Notes: a model not told the origin generated them from the sequence alone. A stretch of 64,000 bases of DNA from Lunatimonas sp. (GCF_020832325.1 NZ_JAFIEU010000019.1:91402-155401), one strand, 5' to 3'. Shown: positions 46,111-56,609, numbered from the stretch's first letter. Program-made: numbers and translations.

Positions 46111-49050
46111 ATGATTAATAGGATAAGGTTTTCTTTATCTCAATCCCTTCTATTGGGAGTTATGCTAGTGGCTGCTATGGCTGGATCGGCTTGTCAGCGA
46201 AACTTCAAGGTTTCCGAGGCGCCGATCCAGCCTCATTTTTTCCAATGGCAAACAGCGACAATACCATTGTCTGGTACCTGGGATTTTGGGCTTGACCCTG
46301 AGCATTTAGGTATCAAGGAGCGATGGTTTTCGCAAAAGTTAACCGATACGGTGACTCTGCCCGGCACAACCGATGAAAACAAGAAAGGCCAATTCATCGA
46401 CGAGCGGGTAGATGACCGTCTGTCCCGGGTATGGTTTTGGAAAGGTGCCGCTTGGTATCAAAAGGAAGTGGAGATACCGGCAGATTGGATAGGCAAGCGG
46501 ATCCAATTGTTTCTGGAGCGAACCAAGGATACCCATGTTTGGGTGAACGATACCTACGTAGGATACGAAAACACGTTAAGCGGACCCCAGTTTTTTGACC
46601 TGACGGCCGCGGCTAAAGAGGGAACAAACCGGCTATCACTTTTGATAGACAACTCCATTTTGCCACCCGTTGGACCTGCGCACGCCATTGATGAACGTAC
46701 CCAGACGAATTGGAATGGGGTGGTGGGTCGGCTTGAGCTACAAGCCACCGATCCGGTGTGGATTGATCAGGTACAAACCTATCCGGATGTAGCCAACAAC
46801 CGTGTAAAGGTCGTTGCTACAATTGGAAACATCACCTCAAATCCCGTCAACGGCACGATGGAAGTCCAAGCAGAAAGCTGGAACGTCCGTGATCCCGTCA
46901 CTTTTAAAGGGTATAAACAAGAGCTTGTACAGCTTGTTGATGGACAGACGCTGGAGTTTTTTTATGATTTTGGCACGCTGGCTCCTCGCTGGGATGAGTT
47001 TGATCCGGCATTGATCCGCCTAACAATCAGCCTGTCGGTTACAGACGGCATATCTTCGTATCGCCATTCCATGGTTACGGATTTCGGTATGAGGGAATTT
47101 GTCCAGAAAGGCAAGCACCTGCTCATCAACGGTGATCGGGTTTTTCTTCGTGGCCGAATCGACTGTGCGAATTATCCGCTTACCGGATACGCCCCGATGG
47201 ATCGGGAAAGTTGGCTGGGGATGTTTCGTCTATTAAAGGCCTATGGGATCAACCACTGGCGCTTTCATACCTGGTTTCCCCCAAAGGAAGCTTTGGTGGC
47301 CGCAGATATGGTAGGGGTGTATTTACAGCCGGAACTCCCCAACAAGCGAAGTGGAATGGATCTAAGGAGTATGGACGATGAGGAAGCGATGAAAGTCCAT
47401 AACCCCGATTACCTAGCTATAAGCGGCTCCAAGTTTAATATGACGCTAAAGGACTATCTGCATAAGGAGGCGGAATTGATATTTCGCTACTTCGGCAATC
47501 ATCCGTCCTTTACGCTGTTTACGCTTGGAAATGAGTTGGGGCGGAACCCGAGTATGTTCGAATTGGTGGCAGGTTTCAAAGAGATGGACAGCAGAAGACT
47601 GTATGCTCAGGGAAGCAACAACATGCACTGGGAGCCTTCGTTTGCGGAAGGAGATGACTTTTGGGTTATCAGTCGAACGGACACCAACCTTCATGTGCGC
47701 GGGGCTAATTTTCATGGAGCCGTTTCCAGTGGGCACGTGGATAATCTACCGCCATCTACGCTGATTGACTACGACCATTCGATCGGACACGTAGAGGTTC
47801 CCGTGATTGCCCATGAAACAGGTGCCTATCAGGTTTCTCCTGATTTTTCGGAAATACCCAAATTCACAGGAGTCACCCGAGCGAGGAATTTTGAGCTTTT
47901 TGAGCAGCGTTTAAAAGACGCCCAAATGTATGATCAGTACCCTGCTTTTGTAGCTGCTTCGGGAAAATTGGCAGCCATCTGCTATCGGGAGGAAGTGGAG
48001 GCAGCGTTACGTACGTCAGATCTTGCCGGATTTCAATTGCTGGATATCATGGATTTTCCAGGGCAGGGAACCGCTCCCGTGGGTATTCTGAACGTGTTTA
48101 TGGAGTCCAAAGGTCTTATTGAACCGGAAGAGTGGAGAAGGTTTTGCAGCGAAGTGGTGCCTTTGCTAAAAATGGAAAAGTATACATGGACCAATGAAGA
48201 GACATTTTCAGCCCAAGTGGATGTAGCGCATTACGGAAAGTCCGATTTTCTGAATCCCACGCTCATTTGGGAGCTAAAAGACCGCAAGGGAAAAACCTAT
48301 AGAATAGGTAAACTTCAAAATGGCGACATCCGAAAGGGAATGTTGCATGAAGTAGGCAAAATCAGTTTTCCATTGAATGAAATTTTGGTTGCCGAGAAGT
48401 TGACTCTTACCCTTTCCATCGAGGGGACATCCTATAGTAATAAGTATGATGTTTGGGTTTATCCCGAGTCGGTTGACTTGAAGGTTCCGGATGAAACGCT
48501 GGTCTCCAGAAGGCTGGATGCAAAGACCATGCAACATTTGGAAAGTGGCGGAAAGGTAATCCTGTTTCCGGAACATGACCGATTGCCCTATTCTATCAGG
48601 GGAGCCTTTCAGACCGACTACTGGAGTTATCCTATGTTCTTGCGTTCTGCGCTCAATCAAGGAAAGGAGCCGGCTCCAGGGTCATTGGGTTTTGTGTGTG
48701 ATCCGGATTCGCCGTTGCTCGCCAATTTTCCAACAGAGTTTCACAGTAATTGGCAATGGTGGCATTTGGTGAAAAATGCCCGACCGATAATTCTGGATAA
48801 TACGCCGGCTGATTACAGGCCGCTGGTTCAGACCATTGACAATTTTGCTCGAAACCATAAGCTGGGGATGATATTCGAGACGAAAATGGGGAAAGGCAGT
48901 GTCCTGGTCTGTGCCATTGATATTCCGAATCTCCAGCATTTGCCGGAGGCTAGGCAGTTGTATTACAGTTTAATCCAGTATGTGAATTCTCCTGTATTTT
49001 CACCTCAGTTCGCACTTGACACATCGCTGATCGCACAGATATTGCCCTGA
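46111..49050 (+). CDS. GH2-family glycoside hydrolase, lipoprotein (paralog 1)
   Basis: The 979-residue lipoprotein (VAAMAGSACQRN) has the GH2 layout: sugar-binding jelly roll (residues about 40-190, AWYQKEVEIPADW, LFLERTKDTHVWVND), an Ig-like domain, a TIM barrel with acid/base Glu475 in TLGNELGRN and probable nucleophile Glu569 in AHETGAYQ, and C-terminal domains. GH2 enzymes cleave beta-galactosides, beta-glucuronides or beta-mannosides; which one is unknown. I choose the ATG at 46111 over the GTG at 46081 because it leads straight into the signal. It is a close paralog of the gene at 56610. Confidence 0.9.
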   Translation: MINRIRFSLSQSLLLGVMLVAAMAGSACQRNFKVSEAPIQPHFFQWQTATIPLSGTWDFGLDPEHLGIKERWFSQKLTDTVTLPGTTDENKKGQFIDERVDDRLSRVWFWKGAAWYQKEVEIPADWIGKRIQLFLERTKDTHVWVNDTYVGYENTLSGPQFFDLTAAAKEGTNRLSLLIDNSILPPVGPAHAIDERTQTNWNGVVGRLELQATDPVWIDQVQTYPDVANNRVKVVATIGNITSNPVNGTMEVQAESWNVRDPVTFKGYKQELVQLVDGQTLEFFYDFGTLAPRWDEFDPALIRLTISLSVTDGISSYRHSMVTDFGMREFVQKGKHLLINGDRVFLRGRIDCANYPLTGYAPMDRESWLGMFRLLKAYGINHWRFHTWFPPKEALVAADMVGVYLQPELPNKRSGMDLRSMDDEEAMKVHNPDYLAISGSKFNMTLKDYLHKEAELIFRYFGNHPSFTLFTLGNELGRNPSMFELVAGFKEMDSRRLYAQGSNNMHWEPSFAEGDDFWVISRTDTNLHVRGANFHGAVSSGHVDNLPPSTLIDYDHSIGHVEVPVIAHETGAYQVSPDFSEIPKFTGVTRARNFELFEQRLKDAQMYDQYPAFVAASGKLAAICYREEVEAALRTSDLAGFQLLDIMDFPGQGTAPVGILNVFMESKGLIEPEEWRRFCSEVVPLLKMEKYTWTNEETFSAQVDVAHYGKSDFLNPTLIWELKDRKGKTYRIGKLQNGDIRKGMLHEVGKISFPLNEILVAEKLTLTLSIEGTSYSNKYDVWVYPESVDLKVPDETLVSRRLDAKTMQHLESGGKVILFPEHDRLPYSIRGAFQTDYWSYPMFLRSALNQGKEPAPGSLGFVCDPDSPLLANFPTEFHSNWQWWHLVKNARPIILDNTPADYRPLVQTIDNFARNHKLGMIFETKMGKGSVLVCAIDIPNLQHLPEARQLYYSLIQYVNSPVFSPQFALDTSLIAQILP

Positions 49051-49252
49051 TTTGGGTGCAGGATAGTGGAGAAAGTCTCCGAGTAACTGTCGGGGTCACC
49101 TTTCGTAGTCCCGTTCGAAGGATAGCAAATAGTAGGTGCCTACTCGCAGTCCTAAGTCATGAATAATCATTAGGTTAAAACATGATAACAAGACGGGACT
49201 TAAATGAATGTATGAATAAACTAACCATAGTGTAACAAGCTTAAACACGACC

Positions 49253-51670
49253 ATGGAGAATCCAGTAAAGAAACTAACGCTACTAGGTTTGTTTACGCTA
49301 GCAGGAATCGTTTTTTCTTCTTGTTCTTCTGAAGATGGCCCAGAAGACCACATAAAGTTGTGGTATACCAGTCCTGCCAAGGTAATTGAAAATGAAAATT
49401 TTTCTCATCAACGGGAATGGCTAAAGGCTCTTCCGCTTGGCAATGGTTCTTTGGGGGCGATGGTATTTGGAGATGTTAATTTGGAGAGGATACAACTGAA
49501 TGAGCAAACCATGTGGTCGGGAAGCCCCACGGACAACGACAACCCTGAAGCTCCGAAGGCCTTGGACAAAATCCGAAATTTGCTTTACCAGGGAAAATAC
49601 CTAGAGGCTACCCAACTTACCAATGAAACCCAAATTTGCTTGGGTGTTGGCTCAAGGCGTGGAGGTCCATTTGGAAGCTTTCAAACCCTTGGCGAGTTAT
49701 GGTTCGATTTTGGAACTGACGCTGAATTTCATAATTATCAGAGAGAGTTGGATTTGGAAGATGCTGTGGTTAGGGTGAAGTATGCACAAGATGGTGTGAA
49801 TTATTCCCGGGAGATATTTGCTAGCTATCCCGATCAGGTGCTGGTAGCACGGTTTTCGGCTGATCAACCCGGTAGCATTTCTTTTTCATGTAAAATGGAT
49901 AGGCTTGAGCGTTTTACTACCCATACAGAGGATCAACAATTGATCATGAAAGGAGCGCTTTCTGATGGTAAAGGAGGTGACGGCCTCGAATATATGGCTA
50001 GACTTGCCGCGCTCAACACCAACGGCACGGTAAGCTACACGGATTCTACGGTTATCGTAAAAGATGCCGATGAGGTGACAATGATCCTTTCGGCATCTAC
50101 AGATTACGTATTAAGCTATCCCACCTACAAAGGTACAGACTATGAATGTGTTACCGATACCCATCTCAAGGCCGCTTTAAAGGTACCCTATGAGCAGTTG
50201 TTTCAGAGGCATCTGGAGGAATACAAATCCTATTTTGATAGAGTACAATTTAGACTAGGTGAAACCAGGATCGACGATATCGCTACTGATAAGAGAATAG
50301 CACGTGCCAAACAGCTGAGAGGGGATTCGCGATTGGTTGAGCTGATATTTCAGTATGGAAGATACTTATTGATTGCCTCATCCAGGCCGGGGACAATGCC
50401 AGCGAATTTGCAGGGCTTATGGGCAGATCAAGTGCATTCGCCTTGGAACGGAGACTATCACACCGATGTAAACATCCAAATGAACTATTGGCCAGCTGGA
50501 GTGACCAACCTTTCTGAACTGCAGCTTCCTATGTTTAATTTAATCAACTCTTTGGTAAAGCCGGGTGAACGAACTGCGAAGATCCAATACGATCATAGCG
50601 GATGGGTAGTACATCCTATTGCCAATGTATGGGGCTTTACTTCTCCCGGAGAAAAAGCGAGTTGGGGTATGCATTTGGGGGCAGGTGCTTGGCTTTGCAC
50701 CCATATATGGGAACACTACCTTTATACGGGAGATAAGGAATTTTTAGCCCAGATGTATCCGGTGATGTGGGGATCTGTCATGTTTTATCTGGATTGGTTG
50801 GTGGAGCACCCACAAACCGGAAAATTGGTTTCTGGCCCGGCGGTTTCTCCAGAGAACACCTTTGTTGCGCCCGATGGCAGCCATAGTCAGATAAGCATGG
50901 GGCCTGCACATGATCAGCAGGTGATTTGGCAACTTTTTACAGATTTTGTTTCCACTTCTACGGAATTAAATAAGATGGATGAGCTAGTTAGAAAGGTATT
51001 GGATGCAAGGGAGAGACTTGCTGGTCCCGAGATCGGCTCGGACGGACGGATTATGGAATGGGCAGAAGAATTCCCGGAAGTAGAGCCAGGTCATCGGCAC
51101 ATATCACACCTGTTCGCTTTGCACCCAGGTTCTCAAATCAATATGGAAGAAACTCCCGAGTTGGCCGCAGCGGCCAAGAAGTCACTTGAATTTCGAATTC
51201 AAAACGGGGTTGGCGATACCCAGGCTGGGACGTTTGGTTGGAGCGCAGCCTGGCTGATTAGCCAGTATGCGAGATTGCAGGAACCGGAAAAGGCAAGTGA
51301 AAGTCTCAATACCATTTTGTCAGGGAGTGTTGAACCAAATCTGTTCAATTTGCATCCGCCCTTCCAGATTGATGGCAACTTTGGAACGACCGCTGGGATC
51401 GCAGAAATGCTCATCCAAAGTCATACGGGAGTCATTCAACTCTTGCCCGCATTGCCCATAGAATGGTCTTCCGGTGAGGTTAAAGGGCTGAAAGCTCGGG
51501 GAGGATTTGAGGTGGACATATACTGGGAAAACAACCGCCTAATTCGCGCTTTAATCAAGTCAAATCGTGCTGGTTCAGTTGTGGTTAGGTATTTGGGAAA
51601 GGAGGTTAAATTTGAGTTTAATGGCCGCGGAACGAAAGCCCTCCGTTTATCAGATTTTAAACTTGGATAA
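49253..51670 (+). CDS. GH95-family alpha-L-fucosidase or alpha-L-galactosidase, lipoprotein
   Basis: The 805-residue lipoprotein (GIVFSSCSSEDG) has GH95 motifs throughout: WLKALPLGNGSLGAMVFGD, LNEQTMWSGSP, the (alpha/alpha)6 domain with GPAVSPENTF (acid Glu region), EVEPGHRHISHLFALHPG and LHPPFQIDGNFGTTAG (catalytic Asp region). It inverts alpha-1,2-fucosyl or alpha-galactosyl bonds. Its presence shows the target glycan has L-fucose or L-galactose as well as the rhamnose implied by the GH78. It follows the GH2 gene after about 200 bp. Confidence 0.93.
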   Translation: MENPVKKLTLLGLFTLAGIVFSSCSSEDGPEDHIKLWYTSPAKVIENENFSHQREWLKALPLGNGSLGAMVFGDVNLERIQLNEQTMWSGSPTDNDNPEAPKALDKIRNLLYQGKYLEATQLTNETQICLGVGSRRGGPFGSFQTLGELWFDFGTDAEFHNYQRELDLEDAVVRVKYAQDGVNYSREIFASYPDQVLVARFSADQPGSISFSCKMDRLERFTTHTEDQQLIMKGALSDGKGGDGLEYMARLAALNTNGTVSYTDSTVIVKDADEVTMILSASTDYVLSYPTYKGTDYECVTDTHLKAALKVPYEQLFQRHLEEYKSYFDRVQFRLGETRIDDIATDKRIARAKQLRGDSRLVELIFQYGRYLLIASSRPGTMPANLQGLWADQVHSPWNGDYHTDVNIQMNYWPAGVTNLSELQLPMFNLINSLVKPGERTAKIQYDHSGWVVHPIANVWGFTSPGEKASWGMHLGAGAWLCTHIWEHYLYTGDKEFLAQMYPVMWGSVMFYLDWLVEHPQTGKLVSGPAVSPENTFVAPDGSHSQISMGPAHDQQVIWQLFTDFVSTSTELNKMDELVRKVLDARERLAGPEIGSDGRIMEWAEEFPEVEPGHRHISHLFALHPGSQINMEETPELAAAAKKSLEFRIQNGVGDTQAGTFGWSAAWLISQYARLQEPEKASESLNTILSGSVEPNLFNLHPPFQIDGNFGTTAGIAEMLIQSHTGVIQLLPALPIEWSSGEVKGLKARGGFEVDIYWENNRLIRALIKSNRAGSVVVRYLGKEVKFEFNGRGTKALRLSDFKLG

Positions 51671-51781
51671 TGTAGTTCAGGCCTGACGGTATTGATAAAT
51701 TGGCTTTGTTGGTTTCAATAAACCGTATTGATGTATGACTATTGTCAAGGAATAATAGGGAATAAAAAATGTCTTATCGAT

Positions 51782-52444
51782 ATGAAGATATATAGCAATT
51801 TTATCAACTCGTTATTGGTTCTTTTGATCCTTGTTTTTTCCTCAGCTGTTGAGAAAAAGCCGAGGATTTTGATAATTGGAGATTCTATCTCCGGAGGATA
51901 TACCCGCTATGTTACAGATCATTTCAAAGATCGGGCGGTTGTGATGCACAATCCAGGCAATGCTGGTGATACGGGAAAGGGATTGACGTACATCAGAGAA
52001 TATATTGGTAATGGGGATTGGGACATCATACTGTTTAATTGGGGCCTACATGACCTTTGTTACAGGCATCCGGATTCCAAGTCGGCTGGTAACCGCGATA
52101 AAGTAAATGGTACGATAACTTTTACGGTGGATAAGTACAAGGAAAATCTTGAGTCATTGGTAGGAATCATGAAAGAGCTGAGTGACGCAAAGTTGGTTTT
52201 TGTAACCACAACCTTCGTTCCCGAAAATGAACCCGGAAGGTTCTCCAAAGATCCTATCATCTACAATAAAGTTGCACTTCAGGTTATGAAGGATCATTCT
52301 GTGACGGTCAAGGATATTTACAAGAAATCCAAAGTTATACATAAAGAACATGGGTTTGGTGATGATGATGTACATTTTACTGATGCAGGAAATAAAGAGT
52401 TGAGTAAACTAATTGTAGAGGTGCTTGAAAAAGTGTTGAATTAA
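51782..52444 (+). CDS. SGNH/GDSL-type esterase
   Basis: The 220-residue protein has a signal-like N-terminus and the SGNH blocks: GDSISGGYT (block I Ser), NPGNAGDTG (Gly), ILFNWGLHDL (Asn) and DDVHFTDAGN (Asp/His). It is likely an O-acetyl- or other ester-removing enzyme for the polysaccharide. The ATG at 51782 is chosen because the hydrophobic stretch begins there; the longer frame from 51728 would add 18 residues. Its TAA overlaps the next ATG (TAATG), so it is coupled to the downstream sulfatase. It is more AT-rich than the neighbours. Confidence 0.87.
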   Translation: MKIYSNFINSLLVLLILVFSSAVEKKPRILIIGDSISGGYTRYVTDHFKDRAVVMHNPGNAGDTGKGLTYIREYIGNGDWDIILFNWGLHDLCYRHPDSKSAGNRDKVNGTITFTVDKYKENLESLVGIMKELSDAKLVFVTTTFVPENEPGRFSKDPIIYNKVALQVMKDHSVTVKDIYKKSKVIHKEHGFGDDDVHFTDAGNKELSKLIVEVLEKVLN

Positions 52445-53997
52445 TGAATGTTGGCGTTATTAAATCCTTTATTCATACCATATTGAAATCATTGAAACGG
52501 GTAATATTTTATAGTGTATGTTCACTAATGATTTCTTGTGGCCATAAGAAGGAGCATGAAGATCTGGGGCAAAAGAAGCCAAACATACTATTTATCTATG
52601 CGGATGATTTGGGAAGTGGCCTTCTTGGTGTGAATGGACAGGAAATAATTAAGACTCCAAATATCGATAAGTTGGTACTGGAAGGGATGAGATTTACGAG
52701 AAGCTACAGCAGTAGCTATTGTTTGCCCGCTAGAGCCAGTCTTCTTACCGGGCTGCATGATAGTCATGCGAACGCGTGGAGGTATGTTGCTGGTGGAATT
52801 TGGATTGATTACAGGGATGGAAAACTCAGCTACCAGCAAGTTGTTGACAGTGTGAACAGAGCCCATGGAGAGATACCTGACGAAGAGGTTTTCTTACCGC
52901 AGTTACTGAAAGAGTCTGGCTATTATACCGCGCAGGTCGGTAAATTGGAATGGGGGTTTTCAACTACCCCAGACCGGCTTATCAGGCAGGGATGGGACTA
53001 TCACTTTGGTTACTATGACCATCAAGACTGCCATGGGTATTATCCTAAATCCCTTTTCAGAAACGGGGAGGAGGTTTTTATAGAAGGTAACCATTCATCT
53101 AATAGCAAGGAGCCAGGAAGCACGTATTCCCAGGAGCTGTTTATAGAGGACATGGTAGATTTTATCAGAAACTATTCCAGTGACGAGCCTTTCTTTCTCT
53201 ACCATCCCTCTCAGATTCCCCATGGAGACATCATGATTCCTCAAATACATCCGGATTTTATTGATAACGAGCAGTTGACGTTAACTCAGAAGGAATATGC
53301 ATCCATGGTCAAAATGCTTGATGAGCACGTAGGGGTTCTTTTGGATGAGCTGGTCAAAAAAGGTATTGATGATAATACCGTGGTTATTTTTTCTGTGGAT
53401 AACGGTCACGAGATTTATTACGAGCTAGCACATCAAAAGGTGTACGATGAGAGTAAGAGCATGCTTTCCGATAAATTTGACAGCGAACAGGATGGAGATG
53501 TTTTCAATGGAAATCAAAATTTATCAGGCAAAAAGTTTTCTTTTTGGGAAGGGGGGATCAAAGTACCTTTATTTGTGCGGTGGCCTAGTGTAGTTGAGCC
53601 CGGTAGCACTTCAGACCTTCTTGTCGCCAATTATGACCTGATGCCAACACTTGCGGAAATAGTCGGTGCTGAAATGCCAGCTGGTAAAGATGGGATTTCT
53701 TACCTGCCCACGTTGAAGGGTGAATCAGCTGCCCAAATAGAACACATCTTTGTGATAAATAAAGGGTATGTAAGATATGCGCCCCATAGAGGGGCATCGC
53801 TGATATCCAATGATGGATGGAAACTAAGGTATTTTGAAGGAAGTGAAATCTACATGCTGCATGAGTTGACATCCGATCCCAAAGAAAATATTGATCTAGC
53901 GTTGGAATTTCCTGAAAAACTGGAGGAGCTCAAACAGCTGTTTCATTCGGAATACAACAGTCCTAGAAGGGATATACGGTCATTTCAGTTAAATTAA
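52444..53997 (+). CDS. S1-family sulfatase (lipoprotein-like)
   Basis: The 517-residue protein has an N-terminal hydrophobic segment ending SLMISCGHKK, probably a lipoprotein signal. It has PNILFIYADDLGSGLLG, the formylglycine site Cys93 in CLPAR, AQVGKLEWGFS and SVDNGHE. Ala in the CxPxR motif is tolerated in some sulfatases. The start overlaps the SGNH esterase stop by one base, suggesting de-esterification and desulfation are linked steps. Confidence 0.9.
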   Translation: MNVGVIKSFIHTILKSLKRVIFYSVCSLMISCGHKKEHEDLGQKKPNILFIYADDLGSGLLGVNGQEIIKTPNIDKLVLEGMRFTRSYSSSYCLPARASLLTGLHDSHANAWRYVAGGIWIDYRDGKLSYQQVVDSVNRAHGEIPDEEVFLPQLLKESGYYTAQVGKLEWGFSTTPDRLIRQGWDYHFGYYDHQDCHGYYPKSLFRNGEEVFIEGNHSSNSKEPGSTYSQELFIEDMVDFIRNYSSDEPFFLYHPSQIPHGDIMIPQIHPDFIDNEQLTLTQKEYASMVKMLDEHVGVLLDELVKKGIDDNTVVIFSVDNGHEIYYELAHQKVYDESKSMLSDKFDSEQDGDVFNGNQNLSGKKFSFWEGGIKVPLFVRWPSVVEPGSTSDLLVANYDLMPTLAEIVGAEMPAGKDGISYLPTLKGESAAQIEHIFVINKGYVRYAPHRGASLISNDGWKLRYFEGSEIYMLHELTSDPKENIDLALEFPEKLEELKQLFHSEYNSPRRDIRSFQLN

Positions 53998-54014
53998 TTC
54001 AATCTGTAGTTATT

Positions 54015-55580
54015 ATGAGAAGTAAGGGGGTAAATAGCCGAGTTATAACGCTAATTCTAGTAGTTTCATCCATTAGCTGGGGGATCTCATCTTCTCTACT
54101 TACTCTATTTGAAGGCATCGATGGGAATAGCGATGCAAATGAAATCGAGACTAAACCGAATATCTTGTTTATTTTGACAGACGATCAGGCGTTTTCAACC
54201 ATTGGGGCCTTAGGAAACACCCTGATACAGACGCCCACCATGGATGCTTTGGTGGCCGAAGGCACCCATTTTACCAATGCCTATGTGATGGGGGGAAGTT
54301 CTCCCGCAATATGTTCCCCTTCCCGGGCGATGCTTTTCAGTGGACGCACACTCTGGAACCTTGAAAATCAGGGCCAATATGGCTTCGAGATATCAGATGC
54401 CTATCAGACGTTGTTCCAGATTTTTCTAGAGAACGGGTACAACACCTTTGCGACCGGCAAAAATGAGCCCGGCCGCGATGGACATTTTGCCCGTTCTTTC
54501 AATCACGCGGACAAGGTACTGTTTCGGGGCATGACCGGCTCCCAATACAGACTTCCTTTGGTGTCTTTTTCTCCGGAAGGAGACTACTCAAGGGAGCGGG
54601 AGGAAATTCATTCGGGAACCCATTCAGCCGAGGTGTACGCAGATGCGGCCATACGCTTTATCGAAGAGCAGGCAGATAGCGAGGTGCCATTTGTTGCCTA
54701 TGTGGCCTTTCAAACTCCCCATGATCCAAGGCAGGCACCGACGGAGTTTCAGGCCAAGTATTCTGCCGATGAGATGGTTCTGCCCGCATCGTATTTACCC
54801 CAGCACCCATTTGACAATGGTATGCTGCGGATACGGGACGAGCAATTGGTGGGTTTTCCCCGCACACCTGACGAAATCCAGCAGCAAATTGCTGACTACT
54901 ATGCCATGGTTTCCCACGATGACTTCCAGATAAGCCGTATACTCGAGGCCTTAAAGCGGTCGGGACATTACGAAAATACGATCATTGTGTTTACCTCCGA
55001 CAATGGGCTAGCTGTTGGTAAACATGGGCTAATGGGGAAGCAAAACCTGTATGAACATTCGATTCGTGTGCCGCTCGTGTTAGTAGGGCCAGGGATTCCA
55101 AAAGGAGAAGTGCGTGAACAACTTTGCTATATCTACGATATAAACCCCACCCTGTGTGATCTTGCGGGATTGCCGGTACCTGAAGCGGTTCAATTTAAAA
55201 GCATGGCAGATTTGATTGCAGACCCGGATAATCAGCACCGAGAGCATCTTTACTTCGCCTTTATGTACTGGCAACGTGCTGTCCGAGACGATCGGTTTAA
55301 ATTGATCGAATATGCGGTTGACAATAGGCGTTTTACCCAGTTGTTTGATTTAACAACAGACCCCGAGGAACGGATTAACCTTGCCGGGCAACCAAACTAC
55401 CTAAAGGACTTATCCAGATTAAGGAAAGTATTGCTTACCGAGAAGGCGCATCAAAACGACGGTAACTCCACTTCAGAGTTTACCACCGGACAGGGAAACG
55501 CATTCTGGAATACCTATGAGAGGGAAGCGAAAACGGAAATCCCTGTATTCGAATTTGAACAAACAGAATCGTTCCGCTGA
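54015..55580 (+). CDS. S1-family sulfatase
   Basis: The 521-residue protein has an N-terminal hydrophobic segment (VITLILVVSSISWGISSSLL), probably a signal or anchor. It has PNILFILTDDQAFSTIG, the formylglycine site Cys100 in CSPSR, ATGKNEPGRDGHF in place of the usual GKWH (Asn where Trp is normal), and TSDNGLAVGKHGLMGKQN. It follows the previous sulfatase by 17 bp and precedes the exporter by 71 bp. Confidence 0.9.
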   Translation: MRSKGVNSRVITLILVVSSISWGISSSLLTLFEGIDGNSDANEIETKPNILFILTDDQAFSTIGALGNTLIQTPTMDALVAEGTHFTNAYVMGGSSPAICSPSRAMLFSGRTLWNLENQGQYGFEISDAYQTLFQIFLENGYNTFATGKNEPGRDGHFARSFNHADKVLFRGMTGSQYRLPLVSFSPEGDYSREREEIHSGTHSAEVYADAAIRFIEEQADSEVPFVAYVAFQTPHDPRQAPTEFQAKYSADEMVLPASYLPQHPFDNGMLRIRDEQLVGFPRTPDEIQQQIADYYAMVSHDDFQISRILEALKRSGHYENTIIVFTSDNGLAVGKHGLMGKQNLYEHSIRVPLVLVGPGIPKGEVREQLCYIYDINPTLCDLAGLPVPEAVQFKSMADLIADPDNQHREHLYFAFMYWQRAVRDDRFKLIEYAVDNRRFTQLFDLTTDPEERINLAGQPNYLKDLSRLRKVLLTEKAHQNDGNSTSEFTTGQGNAFWNTYEREAKTEIPVFEFEQTESFR

Positions 55581-55651
55581 AAAAAAATCCCATTAACTTT
55601 AACCAAAACAGTTTATTTAGAGCTACTTTCTATCGCATTAATGCTTCCACT

Positions 55652-56533
55652 ATGAGTATTATATTAAAAATCATTCTAGGTGTCATGACCGGTTCGTTTG
55701 GGTTCTACTACTTTTCCGATGTTTTTAGACACCGGAAGATTTTTTCAGGTAAGCCCTGGTCTGGGCTTTTGGGAACTGGATTCATCACCAATTTTTTTGA
55801 CACCCTTGGGATCGGGAGTTTTGCGCAGCAGACAGCCATCTTTAAGTTTTTTAAATTGGTCGATGACCGGCTAATTCCGGGAACCATGAACGTAGGCAAT
55901 ACCATTCCTACGGTAACCCAAGCGTTTATATTTATGACGGTGGTCGAAGTAGATCCAATTACCTTGATTACCATGTCCACGGCCGCTCCCTTGGGAGCCA
56001 TTTTGGGTGCCGGTATGGTGTCCAAGATGTCACGGCGCAAAATTCAGATCGGATTAGGGTCCGGCTTATTGGCCGTTGCTCTGATTATAATAGCCGGTTT
56101 TTTGGATTGGATGCCGGTCGGAGGGGAAGCCATCGGGCTTACGGGGTGGAAATTGGCGCTTATTGTGGGGATGAGTTTTGTTTTTGGGGCTTTGCAAACC
56201 ATCGGAGTCGGGTTTTATGCGCCCTGTATGGCCATGGTTTATGCGCTCGGCATGCATCCACTTACCGCCTTCCCCATCATGATGACCGCAACGGGCATGT
56301 TAATGGCAGCAGGCGGAGCAAGATTTGTCAAGCAAGGAGCCTATGATAGGAAAGTTGCCATTTCGCTGACGATCGCCGGTATTTTTGGTGTTTTTTTGGC
56401 TGCATTTGTGGTCAAATCCCTGCCTCTGTTAATCCTCAAATGGGTGGTGCTGTGCATTGTGTTGTATACATCGGGATGGATGTTTCTGTCTGCGGCACAA
56501 AAGGAACCTGGTACCAAAGTGGCGGTTGGTTGA
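55652..56533 (+). CDS. TauE/SafE-family (TSUP) anion exporter
   Basis: The 293-residue protein has about seven or eight hydrophobic helices (MSIILKIILGVM, GLLGTGFITNFFDTLGIGS, IGLTGWKLALIVGMSFVFG, ISLTIAGIFGVFLAAFVV and others). It resembles TSUP permeases, some of which export sulfite, sulfonates or similar organic anions. Its place between sulfatase genes and GH2 suggests it moves a sulfur oxyanion, or another anion from the degradation, across the inner membrane. The family and the topology are visible; the substrate is inferred. Confidence 0.8.
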   Translation: MSIILKIILGVMTGSFGFYYFSDVFRHRKIFSGKPWSGLLGTGFITNFFDTLGIGSFAQQTAIFKFFKLVDDRLIPGTMNVGNTIPTVTQAFIFMTVVEVDPITLITMSTAAPLGAILGAGMVSKMSRRKIQIGLGSGLLAVALIIIAGFLDWMPVGGEAIGLTGWKLALIVGMSFVFGALQTIGVGFYAPCMAMVYALGMHPLTAFPIMMTATGMLMAAGGARFVKQGAYDRKVAISLTIAGIFGVFLAAFVVKSLPLLILKWVVLCIVLYTSGWMFLSAAQKEPGTKVAVG

Positions 56534-56609
56534 AAGGAATGATTTTTTGGCTAGCTATCCTAAAAAAATGACGGAATATCGATGACTATACATATTTAAG
56601 CTAAAACAA

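Noticed and set aside
49131..49144. AGTAGG/CCTACT hairpin before the GH95 gene
   Set aside because: The loop is only 2 bases and there is no T-run; not a credible terminator.
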